Source of the DNA: Hyalangium gracile
GTDB lineage: Bacteria > Myxococcota > Myxococcia > Myxococcales > Myxococcaceae
Reading direction: 5' to 3'
Length of the DNA: 64,000 nt
NCBI RefSeq assembly: GCF_020103725.1
Contig: NZ_JAHXBG010000026.1
Coordinates: 62,001 to 126,000 of the forward strand
A program made the translations under genes and the position numbers. Within the stretch, counting starts at the first letter, position 1, and each line of letters starts with the position of its first letter. Positions 26,714-35,506 of this stretch are shown here, piece after piece. The notes beneath the pieces were generated by a model. It saw only the letters and a program-made list of their open reading frames with translations. It was not told the origin of the DNA and ran no database searches.

Positions 26714-27145
26714 ATGGCCCAGAACGACGTCGAGACGCTCAATTCGTTCCTGCGCGGAGAGATCTCCGCCGTGGAGACCTACCGTCAGGCCCTCGGCAGC
26801 ATCTCGGATGAGCGGCTGCGCTCGATGCTGGAGGCCTGCCAGAAGGACCACGAGCAGCGCGTCACGTCGATCCGGGAGCGCATCGAGAAGCTCGGGGGCA
26901 CGCCCGCCGAGGGCTCGGGGCCCTGGGGCGTCTTCGCGAAGCTGATCGAGGGTGGGGCCAGCGTGCTCGGTGAGAAGGCGGCCATCCAGGCGCTCGAGGA
27001 AGGCGAGGACCACGGTCTGGCGGACTACAAGCGAGACCTGGAGCAGGTGCACGGAGATGCGCGCCGCTTCGTCCGCATGGAGCTGCTGCCCGCCCAGAAG
27101 CGCACCCACGAGCGGCTGAGCAAGCTCAAGCGGACGCTGCACTGA
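26714..27145 (+). CDS. DUF2383/PA2169-family four-helix-bundle protein
   Basis: The 143-residue product is all-helical with ferritin-like repeated E-x(6)-Y and H-x(2)-R patterns: ETLNSFLRGEISAVETYRQAL, DHEQRVTSIRERI, then ALEEGEDHGLADYKRDLEQV. It matches the DUF2383/PA2169 family, a four-helix bundle of unclear function that is often stress-associated. The ribosome site AGGAGG lies 7 bases upstream. A hairpin follows the gene. Confidence 0.85.
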   Translation: MAQNDVETLNSFLRGEISAVETYRQALGSISDERLRSMLEACQKDHEQRVTSIRERIEKLGGTPAEGSGPWGVFAKLIEGGASVLGEKAAIQALEEGEDHGLADYKRDLEQVHGDARRFVRMELLPAQKRTHERLSKLKRTLH

Positions 27146-27150
27146 CGTGG

Positions 27151-27171
27151 CGGGCCCTGTCATGGGGCCCG
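27151..27171 (+). terminator. Hairpin after the DUF2383 gene
   Basis: CGGGCCC (27151-27157) pairs with GGGCCCG (27165-27171) around a 7-base loop, five bases past the stop codon. The stem is short and lacks a T run. It may end transcription of the DUF2383 gene. Confidence 0.4.
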
Positions 27172-27176
27172 CTTCC

Positions 27177-27303
27177 ATGACCGTGCTCGACTGCCAGCGC
27201 TGCGGCGCCTGCTGCTGCAACCCGGATGACAACCGCGCCGAGGGCTTCCGCTACGACGTGGAGGTCCAGGCCGACATCTGGCTCCTGCGGCGACCCCACC
27301 GTG
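27177..27303 (+). pseudogene. 5' fragment of a YkgJ-family zinc/iron-cluster protein
   Basis: The first 40 or so codons encode MTVLDCQRCGACCCNPDDNR and then a GFRYDVEV block. This is the N-terminal signature of YkgJ-family proteins (CxxCGxCC cluster), which normally run to about 130-250 residues. After about codon 42 the sequence loses all similarity and becomes an unrelated frame leading into the next gene, so the other cysteines of the cluster are missing. The sequence between 27304 and 27415 has no recognisable coding content. This is a truncated relic; a very short functional peptide is unlikely. Confidence 0.7.
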
Positions 27304-27415
27304 ACAGGGGTGCTCCCGACCACGGTATCGGTCGCAGTGCGAGCGCGTTACACTCCGCGTGCTGGAAAACCGGCCCGTTCCAGCCCCTGGGGGGACGCCC
27401 GCTCGAGGTCTGATC

Positions 27416-30400
27416 ATGTTCGATATTCCTGGGTTCAGGCTGCTGAGCACCGTGCGGGAGACTGGTGGAAACATCCTCTTCCACGCCCTGCGTGAGGCCG
27501 ATGGCCTGAGCTGCATCCTCAAGACACCGGTGGAGGTGTCGCCCGGGGCTCCGGAGCGCGAGCGCTACCGCCGGGAGTTCGGCATCCTGCAGCGGCTGAG
27601 GGATGCGCGCCGGGTGACGCGGGCCCATGCGTGCGAGCAGATCCAGGAGCGGCCCGTGCTCCTGCTGGAGAAGGTGGAGGGGCAGTCGCTCTCGGAGTCG
27701 GTGGGTCAGCCGCTGCCCATCCCCCAGTTCCTCGCGCTGGCCAGCGCCTTGGCCTCGGCCCTGGCGGAGATCCACCAGCGCGGCGTCATCCACAAGGACC
27801 TCAAGCCCTCCAACATCATCATCGAGCCGTCGGGCGAGCCGCGCCTCATCGACTTCGGCGCCGCCACCCTCCAGCAGATCGAGCACCTGGAGGCCGCGCC
27901 CGCCAATCAGATCGAAGGGACGCTGCCGTACATGTCCCCGGAGCAGACGGGGCGGATGAACCGGGTGGTGGACTACCGGACCGATTTCTACTCGCTCGGC
28001 GTGACGCTCTATGAGCTGCTCACGGGCATGCGGCCCTTCCGTGGGCGTGACGCGCTCGAGTGGTTCCACGCCCACATGACGCAGCGCCCGAAGCCGCCGG
28101 AGCAGCTCGTCTCGGGCATTCCGCCCGCCGTGTCGGCCATCGTCCTGAAGCTGCTGGCCAAGGTGGCCGAGGAGCGCTACCAGAGCGCCGAGGGGCTACG
28201 GGCCGACCTCGAGCAGTGCCGCGAGGGATTGCTCCGAGGCGCGCTCGAAGGGTTCCAGCCCGGGGCGCATGACACGCCCAACCGCTTCCAGCTGCCCCAG
28301 CGGCTCTACGGGCGGGAGGCGGACATCACCGCGCTGCTCGAGGGCTTCGAGCGGGTGGTCCATGTCCAGAAGCCGGAGCTGATCCTGATCAGCGGCTACT
28401 CCGGCATCGGCAAGTCCTCGGTGGTGCAAGAGCTGCTCAAGCCCGTGGTGCAGCGGCGAGGGCTCTTCCTGAGCGGCAAGTTCGATCAGTTCCAGCGGGA
28501 CGTTCCCTACGCCACGCTGGCCCAGGCCATCCGGGAGCTGGTGCGGCACCTGCTGGCCAGCACCGACGAGGAGCTGGCCGCCTGGCGCCAGCGCCTGCTG
28601 CGCGCCTTCGAGGGCGAGGGACGCATCCTCGTGGACCTGGTGCCCCAGCTGGAGCTCGTCGTCGGCGCGCTCCCGGCGGGTCCGGAGCTGCCGCCGCCCG
28701 AGGCGCAGAACCGCTTCAACCGCGTGTTCCGCCGGTTCCTGTCGGTCTTCGCCACGGCGCAGCATCCGCTCGTGGTGTTCCTGGATGACTTGCAGTGGGC
28801 GGATCCCGCCAGCCTGGTGCTCGTGCACCACCTGCTGACCCAGCCGGAGCCGCCGCCGGTGCTGTGGATCGGCGCCTACCGGGACAACGAGGTGAGCCCC
28901 TCCCATGCGCTGGTGCCGGCCCTGGAGGGGATGCGCAAGGCCGGCGCGCGACTGACCGAGCTCCGGCTGGAGCCGCTGAGCCTGGAGCAGGTCCAGCAGC
29001 TCGTGGGCGATGCGCTGCCGGGGGCGAGCCGGGAGGTCATCGTCCCGCTCTCGGCGCTGAGCCACGAGAAGACGGGGGGCAATCCCTTCTTCCTCATCCA
29101 GTGGCTGGTGACGCTGTACCAGGAAGGCCTGCTGGCCCGTACTCCGGAAGCAGGGTGGCGGTGGGACGCCGAGCGCGTGCGAGCCCGGGGCTACTCCGAC
29201 AACGTGGTCGACTTCCTGGCGGGACGGCTGCGCCAGCTCCCCTCCGCCACGCAGCGCACGCTCCGGCTGGCCGCCTGCGTGGGCAGCCGGTTCCCGCTGT
29301 CGATGGTGGGCACCCTCTCCGAGATGGGCGGGGTGGAGGAGGTGGAGCGGACCCTGGAGCCCGCGCTCCTGGAAGGCGTGCTGATGCGCGGCGGGCCGGA
29401 GGAGCTCCGCTTCCTCCACGATCGCCTCCAGCAGGCGGCCCAGGCGCTCGGCTCCGAGGAGGAGAGTCAGCGGACCCACCTCCACATCGGCCGGCTGTTG
29501 CTGCGGCAGCTCTCCTCGGAGCAGGCCCGCGAGAAGATCTTCGACGTGGTGAGCCAGCTCAACGCCGGCGCGAAGCTGATCGAGGAGCCCGCGGAGCGTC
29601 ACCAGGTCGCTCGCCTGAACGCCGAGGCCGGCGCGAAGGCCATGGCCTCCGTCGCCTACCGTCCCGCCATCTCCTACTTCACCGCGGCCCTGGCGCTGGT
29701 CCCCGGCGATCCCTGGGAGACGGACCCGGAGCTGGCCTTCAAGGTGCAGCTCGAGCGGGGACGCTGCGAGCTCATGAGCGGCAACGCTCCGGAGTCCCGC
29801 CGCCTGATGGACGAGCTGCGGAAGCGGGCCCGCTCCCACGCGGATCTCGCGGCCGCCTCCTTCGTGATGAGCGAGGCCTTCATCGCCATGGGGCAGGCGG
29901 TGGAGTGCGTCACGTGCCTGCTGGAGTGTCTGGCCGTGCTGGGCCATCCCATGTCGGCCCACCCCTCCTGGGAGGAGGCCGTGGCCGCTCACCGGGAGAT
30001 GAAGGCGCTGCTGGGGACGCGCTCCATCGCGAGCCTCGTCGAGCTGCCGCCCATGACGGATCCGGACGTGAAGGTGGTGATGGGCGTCCTCCAGGCGATG
30101 TACTCGGCGGCCTACTTCACCGACAAGAACCTGCTCCTCATCGTCCTGAGCAGGCTCTGCTCCCTGTCGATCCAGTACGGCTTCGCGCCGCCTTCCGTCA
30201 TCGGCTTCAGCTGGATGGGGGTGATGAGCGGCTCGCTCTTCAAGCAGTACCGGGAGGGCGAGGCCTGGGGCGTGCTCGCCCGCGAGCTCCTCGACCGGTA
30301 CGACCTGGCAGCCCTGCGGGGCCGGGTGCTCTTCAGCCTCCTGTACATCTTCGCCTGGACCCGGCCGCTCCCTGCCGTGCAGGAGATGGCCCTCAGCGCT

Positions 30401-32707
30401 CTCCACCACTCCCTTCAGGTGGGGGACTTCCTGTCGGCCCCGTACATCTGCTCCACGGTGGTCTCGAATCACCTCCTCATGGGGCACAACCTGGATGATC
30501 TCCACCAGGAGTCGATGATGCGCGCAGAGCTGCTGCGCAAGGCCGGGGTCACGGACCCGCAGGCCTTGTTCCTCATCTCCCTGCGCTACATCCAGCAGCT
30601 GCGTGGGCGCACGCGCTCCTTCGACACGCTGGACGGGGACTCGTTCGACGAGAAGGCCTTCGAGGCCTCGCTGACGGCCGCGCGCATGAGCGTGATGCTC
30701 GGCAGCTACTGGCTCACCAAGCTCAAGTCGCGCTTCATGTGCGGCGCGTATGCGCAGGCGCGCGAGGCGGCGCAGCGGGTGAAAGAGCTGCTGGAAGCCT
30801 TGACCGGCAACATCCAGATCCTGGACTACCACCTCTACCGCGCGCTGACCCTGGCGGCGTGCTTCGAGCGCGTGCCAGCGGAGGAGCAGGGGCGGCTCCT
30901 CGAGGACATCCAACGGCACCAGCAGCAGCTGGCGGAGTGGGCCGCGCTGTGCCCCGAGACCTTCCGTGGCCCCGAGCGGCTCGTCTCCGCGGAGCTGGCG
31001 CGGCTCACGGGGCGGCTCGACGAGGCGACGGGCGCCTACGAGGAGGCCTATCAGGCCGCTCGAGAGGGAGGCTTCACCCAGAACGTGGGGCTGGCCGCCG
31101 AGCTCGCGGCGAACTTCTGGCGCATGCGGAACGCGCCGGTCATCGCCATCAACTACGCGCGCGAGGCTCGCGAGGCCTACCTGAAGTGGGGGGCGTGGGG
31201 AAAGGTCCAGCACCTGGAGGCGCAGTGGCAGCGGATGGGGCCCGCGCGATCCGCGGGCGAGGCGTCCTCCACCAACACGGAGTCCACCCGCATCGACGCG
31301 CTCACGGTGGTGAAGGCCCAGCAGGCCATCTCCGGGGAGATCGTGCTCGAGCGGCTGGTGACCACGCTGATGCAGGTGGCGATCGAGAACGCGGGGGCCC
31401 AGCGGGGGGCCCTGCTCCTGCAGCAGGCAGGGACGCTCTCGGTGGCGGCCACCTCCGGTGCGGAGACGGGAGGCCCGAGCGGGCCGGAGGGGGAGGGGAC
31501 CCGCGGCGAGCTGCCGTGGACGCTCCTGGCCTACGTGCGGCGCACGCACGAGCACGTGCTGATCGGAGATGCTTCCAAGCCCCACCCGTTCTCGGCGGAC
31601 CCCTGGTTCCAGCGCGTCCAGGCGCGGTCGGTGCTCTGCCTGCCGCTGCTGCGCAAGGAGTCGTTCTACGGGGCGCTGTTCCTGGAGAACGATCTGGCGA
31701 CCAATGCCTTCACGCCCGCGCGCCTGGCGCTGCTCAGCCAGCTGGCCGCGCAGGCCGCCATCTCCATCGAGAACGCGCGGCTGTACGGCGAGGTGCAGCG
31801 GGCGGAGACGGCCCTGCGCCGCGCCAACGATGAGCTGGAGCAGCGGGTGGCGGCGCGCACGCGTCAGCTCGAGGAGGCGCAGGCCCGGCTGGTGGACACG
31901 GCGCGGGAGGTGGGCATGGCGGAGGTGGCCTCCAACGTGCTCCACAACGTGGGCAACGTGCTCACCAGCGCCGTCATCAACCTGGAGATGATGCGCAAGC
32001 TGGTGGACTCCTCGCGGGTGGGCCGGTTGGGGCAGGTGACCGCGATGCTCCGGGAGCACCGGGCGCGGCTGGTGGACTTCCTCACCCAGGATCCGCGCGG
32101 CAGCCACCTGCCGGACTACCTCGAGGCCCTCTCCGAGGAGCTGCTGCGCGAGCAGCAGTCCCTGCGAGGAGACCTGCAGACGATGAGCCAGCATGTCGAG
32201 CACATCCGCTCCATCGTCCAGGTGCAGCAGGCCTACGCGAGCGCGGCGCTCCTGCGGGAGCAGTGCGATCTCTCCGTGCTCATCGGGGATGCGCTGCGGA
32301 TCCAGGAGGCCGCGCTCGAGCGCCACGGTGTCACCATCACCCAGGAGCTGTCGAAGGTGCCCATGGTGCTGGTGGACAGGCACAAGGTGTTGCAGATCCT
32401 CATCAACCTGCTGAGCAACGCGAAGAACGCGCTGGGGGCGATGCCGGAGGGCCAGCGGAACGTGCGCGTGCGGCTGGGGGCCGAGGGGGGGATGGCTCGC
32501 ATCCAGGTGGTGGACAATGGCACCGGGTTCGCGCCGGAGGTGCGTCCCCAGCTCTTCCGGCACGGCTTCACGACCCGCAAGGACGGGCACGGCTTCGGCC
32601 TGCACGCGAGCGCGCTGGCGGCGCAGATGCTGGGAGGACGCCTGACGCTGGAGAGCGAGGGCCCCGGTCGGGGGGCCACGGCGACGCTGGAGATTCCGCT
32701 GGGCTGA
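27416..32707 (+). CDS. Giant hybrid Ser/Thr kinase - AAA ATPase - GAF - histidine kinase
   Basis: This protein has 1763 residues. A Ser/Thr kinase domain spans 1-265, with Lys36, HKDLKPSN at 126-133, DFG at 146-148 and SPEQTGR. An AAA/NACHT-like ATPase follows (about 295-600) with Walker A GYSGIGKS at 327-334 and FLDDLQWAD. A long helical region, about 600-1300, lies between it and a GAF domain at about 1305-1460 before a coiled-coil linker. The histidine kinase has phospho-acceptor His1510 in VLHNVGNVLTS and an ATP-binding domain with NLLSNAKN, NGTGF and KDGHGFGLH. The start is the ATG at 27416 with GAGG 7 bases upstream. Such hybrids occur in cyanobacteria and myxobacteria. It likely senses a ligand through GAF and signals by His or Ser/Thr phosphorylation. 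Confidence 0.88.
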   Translation: MFDIPGFRLLSTVRETGGNILFHALREADGLSCILKTPVEVSPGAPERERYRREFGILQRLRDARRVTRAHACEQIQERPVLLLEKVEGQSLSESVGQPLPIPQFLALASALASALAEIHQRGVIHKDLKPSNIIIEPSGEPRLIDFGAATLQQIEHLEAAPANQIEGTLPYMSPEQTGRMNRVVDYRTDFYSLGVTLYELLTGMRPFRGRDALEWFHAHMTQRPKPPEQLVSGIPPAVSAIVLKLLAKVAEERYQSAEGLRADLEQCREGLLRGALEGFQPGAHDTPNRFQLPQRLYGREADITALLEGFERVVHVQKPELILISGYSGIGKSSVVQELLKPVVQRRGLFLSGKFDQFQRDVPYATLAQAIRELVRHLLASTDEELAAWRQRLLRAFEGEGRILVDLVPQLELVVGALPAGPELPPPEAQNRFNRVFRRFLSVFATAQHPLVVFLDDLQWADPASLVLVHHLLTQPEPPPVLWIGAYRDNEVSPSHALVPALEGMRKAGARLTELRLEPLSLEQVQQLVGDALPGASREVIVPLSALSHEKTGGNPFFLIQWLVTLYQEGLLARTPEAGWRWDAERVRARGYSDNVVDFLAGRLRQLPSATQRTLRLAACVGSRFPLSMVGTLSEMGGVEEVERTLEPALLEGVLMRGGPEELRFLHDRLQQAAQALGSEEESQRTHLHIGRLLLRQLSSEQAREKIFDVVSQLNAGAKLIEEPAERHQVARLNAEAGAKAMASVAYRPAISYFTAALALVPGDPWETDPELAFKVQLERGRCELMSGNAPESRRLMDELRKRARSHADLAAASFVMSEAFIAMGQAVECVTCLLECLAVLGHPMSAHPSWEEAVAAHREMKALLGTRSIASLVELPPMTDPDVKVVMGVLQAMYSAAYFTDKNLLLIVLSRLCSLSIQYGFAPPSVIGFSWMGVMSGSLFKQYREGEAWGVLARELLDRYDLAALRGRVLFSLLYIFAWTRPLPAVQEMALSALHHSLQVGDFLSAPYICSTVVSNHLLMGHNLDDLHQESMMRAELLRKAGVTDPQALFLISLRYIQQLRGRTRSFDTLDGDSFDEKAFEASLTAARMSVMLGSYWLTKLKSRFMCGAYAQAREAAQRVKELLEALTGNIQILDYHLYRALTLAACFERVPAEEQGRLLEDIQRHQQQLAEWAALCPETFRGPERLVSAELARLTGRLDEATGAYEEAYQAAREGGFTQNVGLAAELAANFWRMRNAPVIAINYAREAREAYLKWGAWGKVQHLEAQWQRMGPARSAGEASSTNTESTRIDALTVVKAQQAISGEIVLERLVTTLMQVAIENAGAQRGALLLQQAGTLSVAATSGAETGGPSGPEGEGTRGELPWTLLAYVRRTHEHVLIGDASKPHPFSADPWFQRVQARSVLCLPLLRKESFYGALFLENDLATNAFTPARLALLSQLAAQAAISIENARLYGEVQRAETALRRANDELEQRVAARTRQLEEAQARLVDTAREVGMAEVASNVLHNVGNVLTSAVINLEMMRKLVDSSRVGRLGQVTAMLREHRARLVDFLTQDPRGSHLPDYLEALSEELLREQQSLRGDLQTMSQHVEHIRSIVQVQQAYASAALLREQCDLSVLIGDALRIQEAALERHGVTITQELSKVPMVLVDRHKVLQILINLLSNAKNALGAMPEGQRNVRVRLGAEGGMARIQVVDNGTGFAPEVRPQLFRHGFTTRKDGHGFGLHASALAAQMLGGRLTLESEGPGRGATATLEIPLG

Positions 32708-32751
32708 GCTCGCGGACGCTATGTCCTCGAGGCGCGAGCGTTACTCTCCGC

Positions 32752-34035
32752 ATGACACGGATTCGCTCGCTGAGCCATGTCCTGCTGGCTGTCCTGGTGG
32801 CCTCCTGTGCGCATTCCGGAGGACGACCGTCACCCTCGAAGCTGCTGGAGGCCTCCACCCGGCCCCAGCAGGCGCAGCTCGTCCGGGCGATGAACCGCTT
32901 TGCCCTCGAGCTGTATCCATCCGCCCGAGGCCGTGAGCCCAATGCGGTCTTCTCTCCGGCGAGCATCTACTGGGCGCTCCTGTTGCTGGAGCCCGGGACT
33001 CGAGGCAGCTCCGCCTCGCAGCTCCAGCAGGGGATGCACCTTCCCTTCACCGGTGAGGCGCTCCACGCCGAGGCAGGCGAGATGATGCAGGCCCTGCGCA
33101 CTCCCGCCAGCCATTCCGAGAGCACGTTGCGCGTCGCCAACGGACTCTTCGGCCGGGAGGGGTTCTCCTTTCGGAAGGAGTTCCTCTCCTTGCTCCGCGA
33201 CAGGTACGCGGCGGAGTTCACCTCGTTGGACTTCGAGGAGGACAGCGCGGGCGCCCGCGAGCACATCAACCGCTGGGTGGCCGAGCAGACCCAGGGAAGG
33301 ATCCCGGAGATCCTCGGCGAGGGCTCGCCTTCGGCGGATGCGGCCATGCTGCTGGTGAATGCCGTCTACTTCTTCGCGGGCTGGAGTGACGAGTTCTCCG
33401 TGGGAGCGACACGTCCGGAGGAGTTCTCGCTGCTGGAGGGCGGCAAGACCACCGTCCAGATGATGCGGAGTACCACCTGGCAGAGCTATGGCTCCTCGGG
33501 CCCGGTCAGGGTGCTGGAGATGGGCTACACCGGTTCTCCGGTCGTCTTCGACATCCTGCTGCCCAAGGATGTCGACGGACTGCCAGAGGTGGAGGCTCAG
33601 CTGACGCCGGAGCGGCTCGACGAATGGCTGGGTGGGCTCGAGTCGACGCGGGTGGACCTCTCGCTGCCGAGGTTCCGGGTGACCTCCGAGATTGCGTCCC
33701 TGAAAGGGTCCTTGCAGACACTGGGCCTGCGTGACGTGTTCCGTCCCCTGGTGGCGGATCTCTCCGGGATGGGAGGACGTCGGGGAGAGATCTTCGTGAG
33801 TGATGTCGTTCACAAGGCCTTCCTGGAGATCAACGAGAAGGGGACGGAAGCCGCGGCCGTTACGGCCGTCCAGACGACAATCGTCAGCCTGGGCCCTCCG
33901 CCTCCCGAGCCCATCGAGTTCCGGGTCGACCGTCCCTTCCTCTTCCTGCTCCGCGATAGCCGGACCCAGCAGATCCTGTTCATGGGCCGCGTCACTCGTC
34001 CCGAGGCTCCGCCGGCCCCTCCGAGTGATTATTGA
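32752..34035 (+). CDS. Lipoprotein serpin (serine protease inhibitor)
   Basis: The 427-residue protein has a lipobox VASC with Cys19, then a full serpin fold. Recognisable blocks are NAVFSPASIYWALLLLEPGTRG, the LLVNAVYFFAGW segment, VVHKAFLEINEKGTEAAAV and RPFLFLLRD...ILFMGRV. The hinge NEKGTEAAAVTAV keeps the small-residue pattern needed for loop insertion, so it should inhibit proteases. Counting from the hinge Gly as P15, the P1 residue is near Val378 and P1' near Ser379, which would suit elastase-like enzymes (inference). It lies 44 bases after the hybrid kinase gene and may share its transcript. Confidence 0.9.
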   Translation: MTRIRSLSHVLLAVLVASCAHSGGRPSPSKLLEASTRPQQAQLVRAMNRFALELYPSARGREPNAVFSPASIYWALLLLEPGTRGSSASQLQQGMHLPFTGEALHAEAGEMMQALRTPASHSESTLRVANGLFGREGFSFRKEFLSLLRDRYAAEFTSLDFEEDSAGAREHINRWVAEQTQGRIPEILGEGSPSADAAMLLVNAVYFFAGWSDEFSVGATRPEEFSLLEGGKTTVQMMRSTTWQSYGSSGPVRVLEMGYTGSPVVFDILLPKDVDGLPEVEAQLTPERLDEWLGGLESTRVDLSLPRFRVTSEIASLKGSLQTLGLRDVFRPLVADLSGMGGRRGEIFVSDVVHKAFLEINEKGTEAAAVTAVQTTIVSLGPPPPEPIEFRVDRPFLFLLRDSRTQQILFMGRVTRPEAPPAPPSDY

Positions 34036-34114
34036 GTCCCTGGGGCGCCTGGTCCGGCGCTGGGAGAACACGGGCCGATAGCGGGCAGCGGCACGTCCTG
34101 CTTGAATCCGGGGC

Positions 34115-35272
34115 ATGGGACGGCCCGTGGCGGACGAGTACCGGCTGCGCTTGGAGGGGCGGGCGGAGCTGCTGGAAGCCGCCCGGCTCCGCTACCGCTC
34201 CCTGCTCGAGGGGCTGAGCGCCAAGGTCTGGGAGGAGCGCCTGCGCAAGGACCGGGCGCTGCTGCGCGAGACCGCGGAGGCCCAGGCCAAGGTGGACGAG
34301 GTGCTCACCGCCGCCCTCCGCCGTGCCCAGGCCGAGGGGTGGCCGTCAGCGAGCCCCACCGCCCAGCTCCTGCGAGACGTGCAGGGGCTTCGCGAGAAGC
34401 TGCTCCAGGCCGTCACCCAGCGGCTCCTGCGCAGCCCGACGGAGCCTCTTGCCGGGCTGCTGAGGGCGCTGGAGGAGCGGGCGCTGACCGCTCCGCGGGA
34501 GCTCACCGCGGAGCAGCGCTGGCCCATCGCCCTGGAGCTGCTACCGGACGAGCTGCCCCTGCTGCGGGAACTCGCCACCTTCGGAAGGCTCCTGGCCACC
34601 CTCTTCTCGAGACCCTTCGATCCCGAGGCCCGGCTACCGTTCCTCATCCAGGAGATCGGCGCGCTGCGCAGCCAGTGGTCCCCGGGCGAGGTGGCGCTGG
34701 GGCAGGCCTGGTCCCGGCTCGCGGGCGTGGACCGGACAGGCGGTCTGGTGAATGAGCTCCGCAAGCGGGCCGAGCAGCCTCCCCTCCATCCCCCGCGCAA
34801 CGGCCCCGAGCACCTGCTGCATGCGGAGTACTGGCGCTCGGTGGCGCGCAAGCGCCTGGAGCTGCTGGTCCGCACACGGGTGCACCCCCTCGAGCCCAGT
34901 CCCGCCGAGAGCGTGAAGGTGGCCTGGTGGCTCTTCGCGCGCGAGTTCACCCCCGAGGCTCGGCTGCCGGCCTCGGAGGTGGCGACCGACGCGCGCGCCG
35001 GCCTCATCGAGCTGGCCCACGAGCTCTGGACCTTGCTGCGCCCGGACCGCGCCGAGGATCCACCCCGCCTGCCGGACACGGAGTGGGAGCGCCTGAGGGA
35101 GCGCGCCCGCAGGGCCGATCAGCTGAGCCAGGGCCGCGACGCCGAGCGGATCCGCCAGGTGCTGCGGACCTTCATCTGGAAGCGCTCGATGGGCAACTCC
35201 GTCATGCGGGGCTGGCAGGAGTCCTCCAGCCTGGAGTCCCTCGTCGAGCAGGCCTGGAGTTTCGACCAGTAG
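34115..35272 (+). CDS. Helical protein of unknown function
   Basis: The 385-residue product is charged and Leu/Arg/Glu-rich with no signal peptide or membrane segment. It is predicted to be mainly alpha-helical from repeats such as ARLRYRSLLEGL, LLRETAEAQAKVDEV and RTRVHPLEPSPAESVKVAWWLFAREF. No family was recognised. It follows the serpin by 79 bases on the same strand but has no strong ribosome site, so co-regulation is uncertain. Codon use is like its neighbours. Confidence 0.6.
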   Translation: MGRPVADEYRLRLEGRAELLEAARLRYRSLLEGLSAKVWEERLRKDRALLRETAEAQAKVDEVLTAALRRAQAEGWPSASPTAQLLRDVQGLREKLLQAVTQRLLRSPTEPLAGLLRALEERALTAPRELTAEQRWPIALELLPDELPLLRELATFGRLLATLFSRPFDPEARLPFLIQEIGALRSQWSPGEVALGQAWSRLAGVDRTGGLVNELRKRAEQPPLHPPRNGPEHLLHAEYWRSVARKRLELLVRTRVHPLEPSPAESVKVAWWLFAREFTPEARLPASEVATDARAGLIELAHELWTLLRPDRAEDPPRLPDTEWERLRERARRADQLSQGRDAERIRQVLRTFIWKRSMGNSVMRGWQESSSLESLVEQAWSFDQ

Positions 35273-35506
35273 GGAACTGGACAATCCAAGTCCTCGAAGT
35301 TGCATGGGTTTTTCAAAGACGAAACTTCCGGCGGCGGATTCTCGATAATCAAGACCGAGGGGAGACCTGGGGGCCCGATTGGCCGGGCACCTGGGGAAGT
35401 TCTCCACTCTCGCAACAATCTCACGTTCTGCCCCCGTTGCTCCCCGACCGGCGACGAGGGCAGTTCTTTTTGCGGGCCACGGTGCGCCGGAGCGCGCCGG
35501 CCGGGG

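Noticed and set aside
35273-35506. AT-richer 234-base gap with an imperfect GAAGTT/AACTTC repeat as a possible terminator or attachment site
   Set aside because: The stem is only 6 bp with a 22-base loop, and no matching repeat or integrase gene is near.
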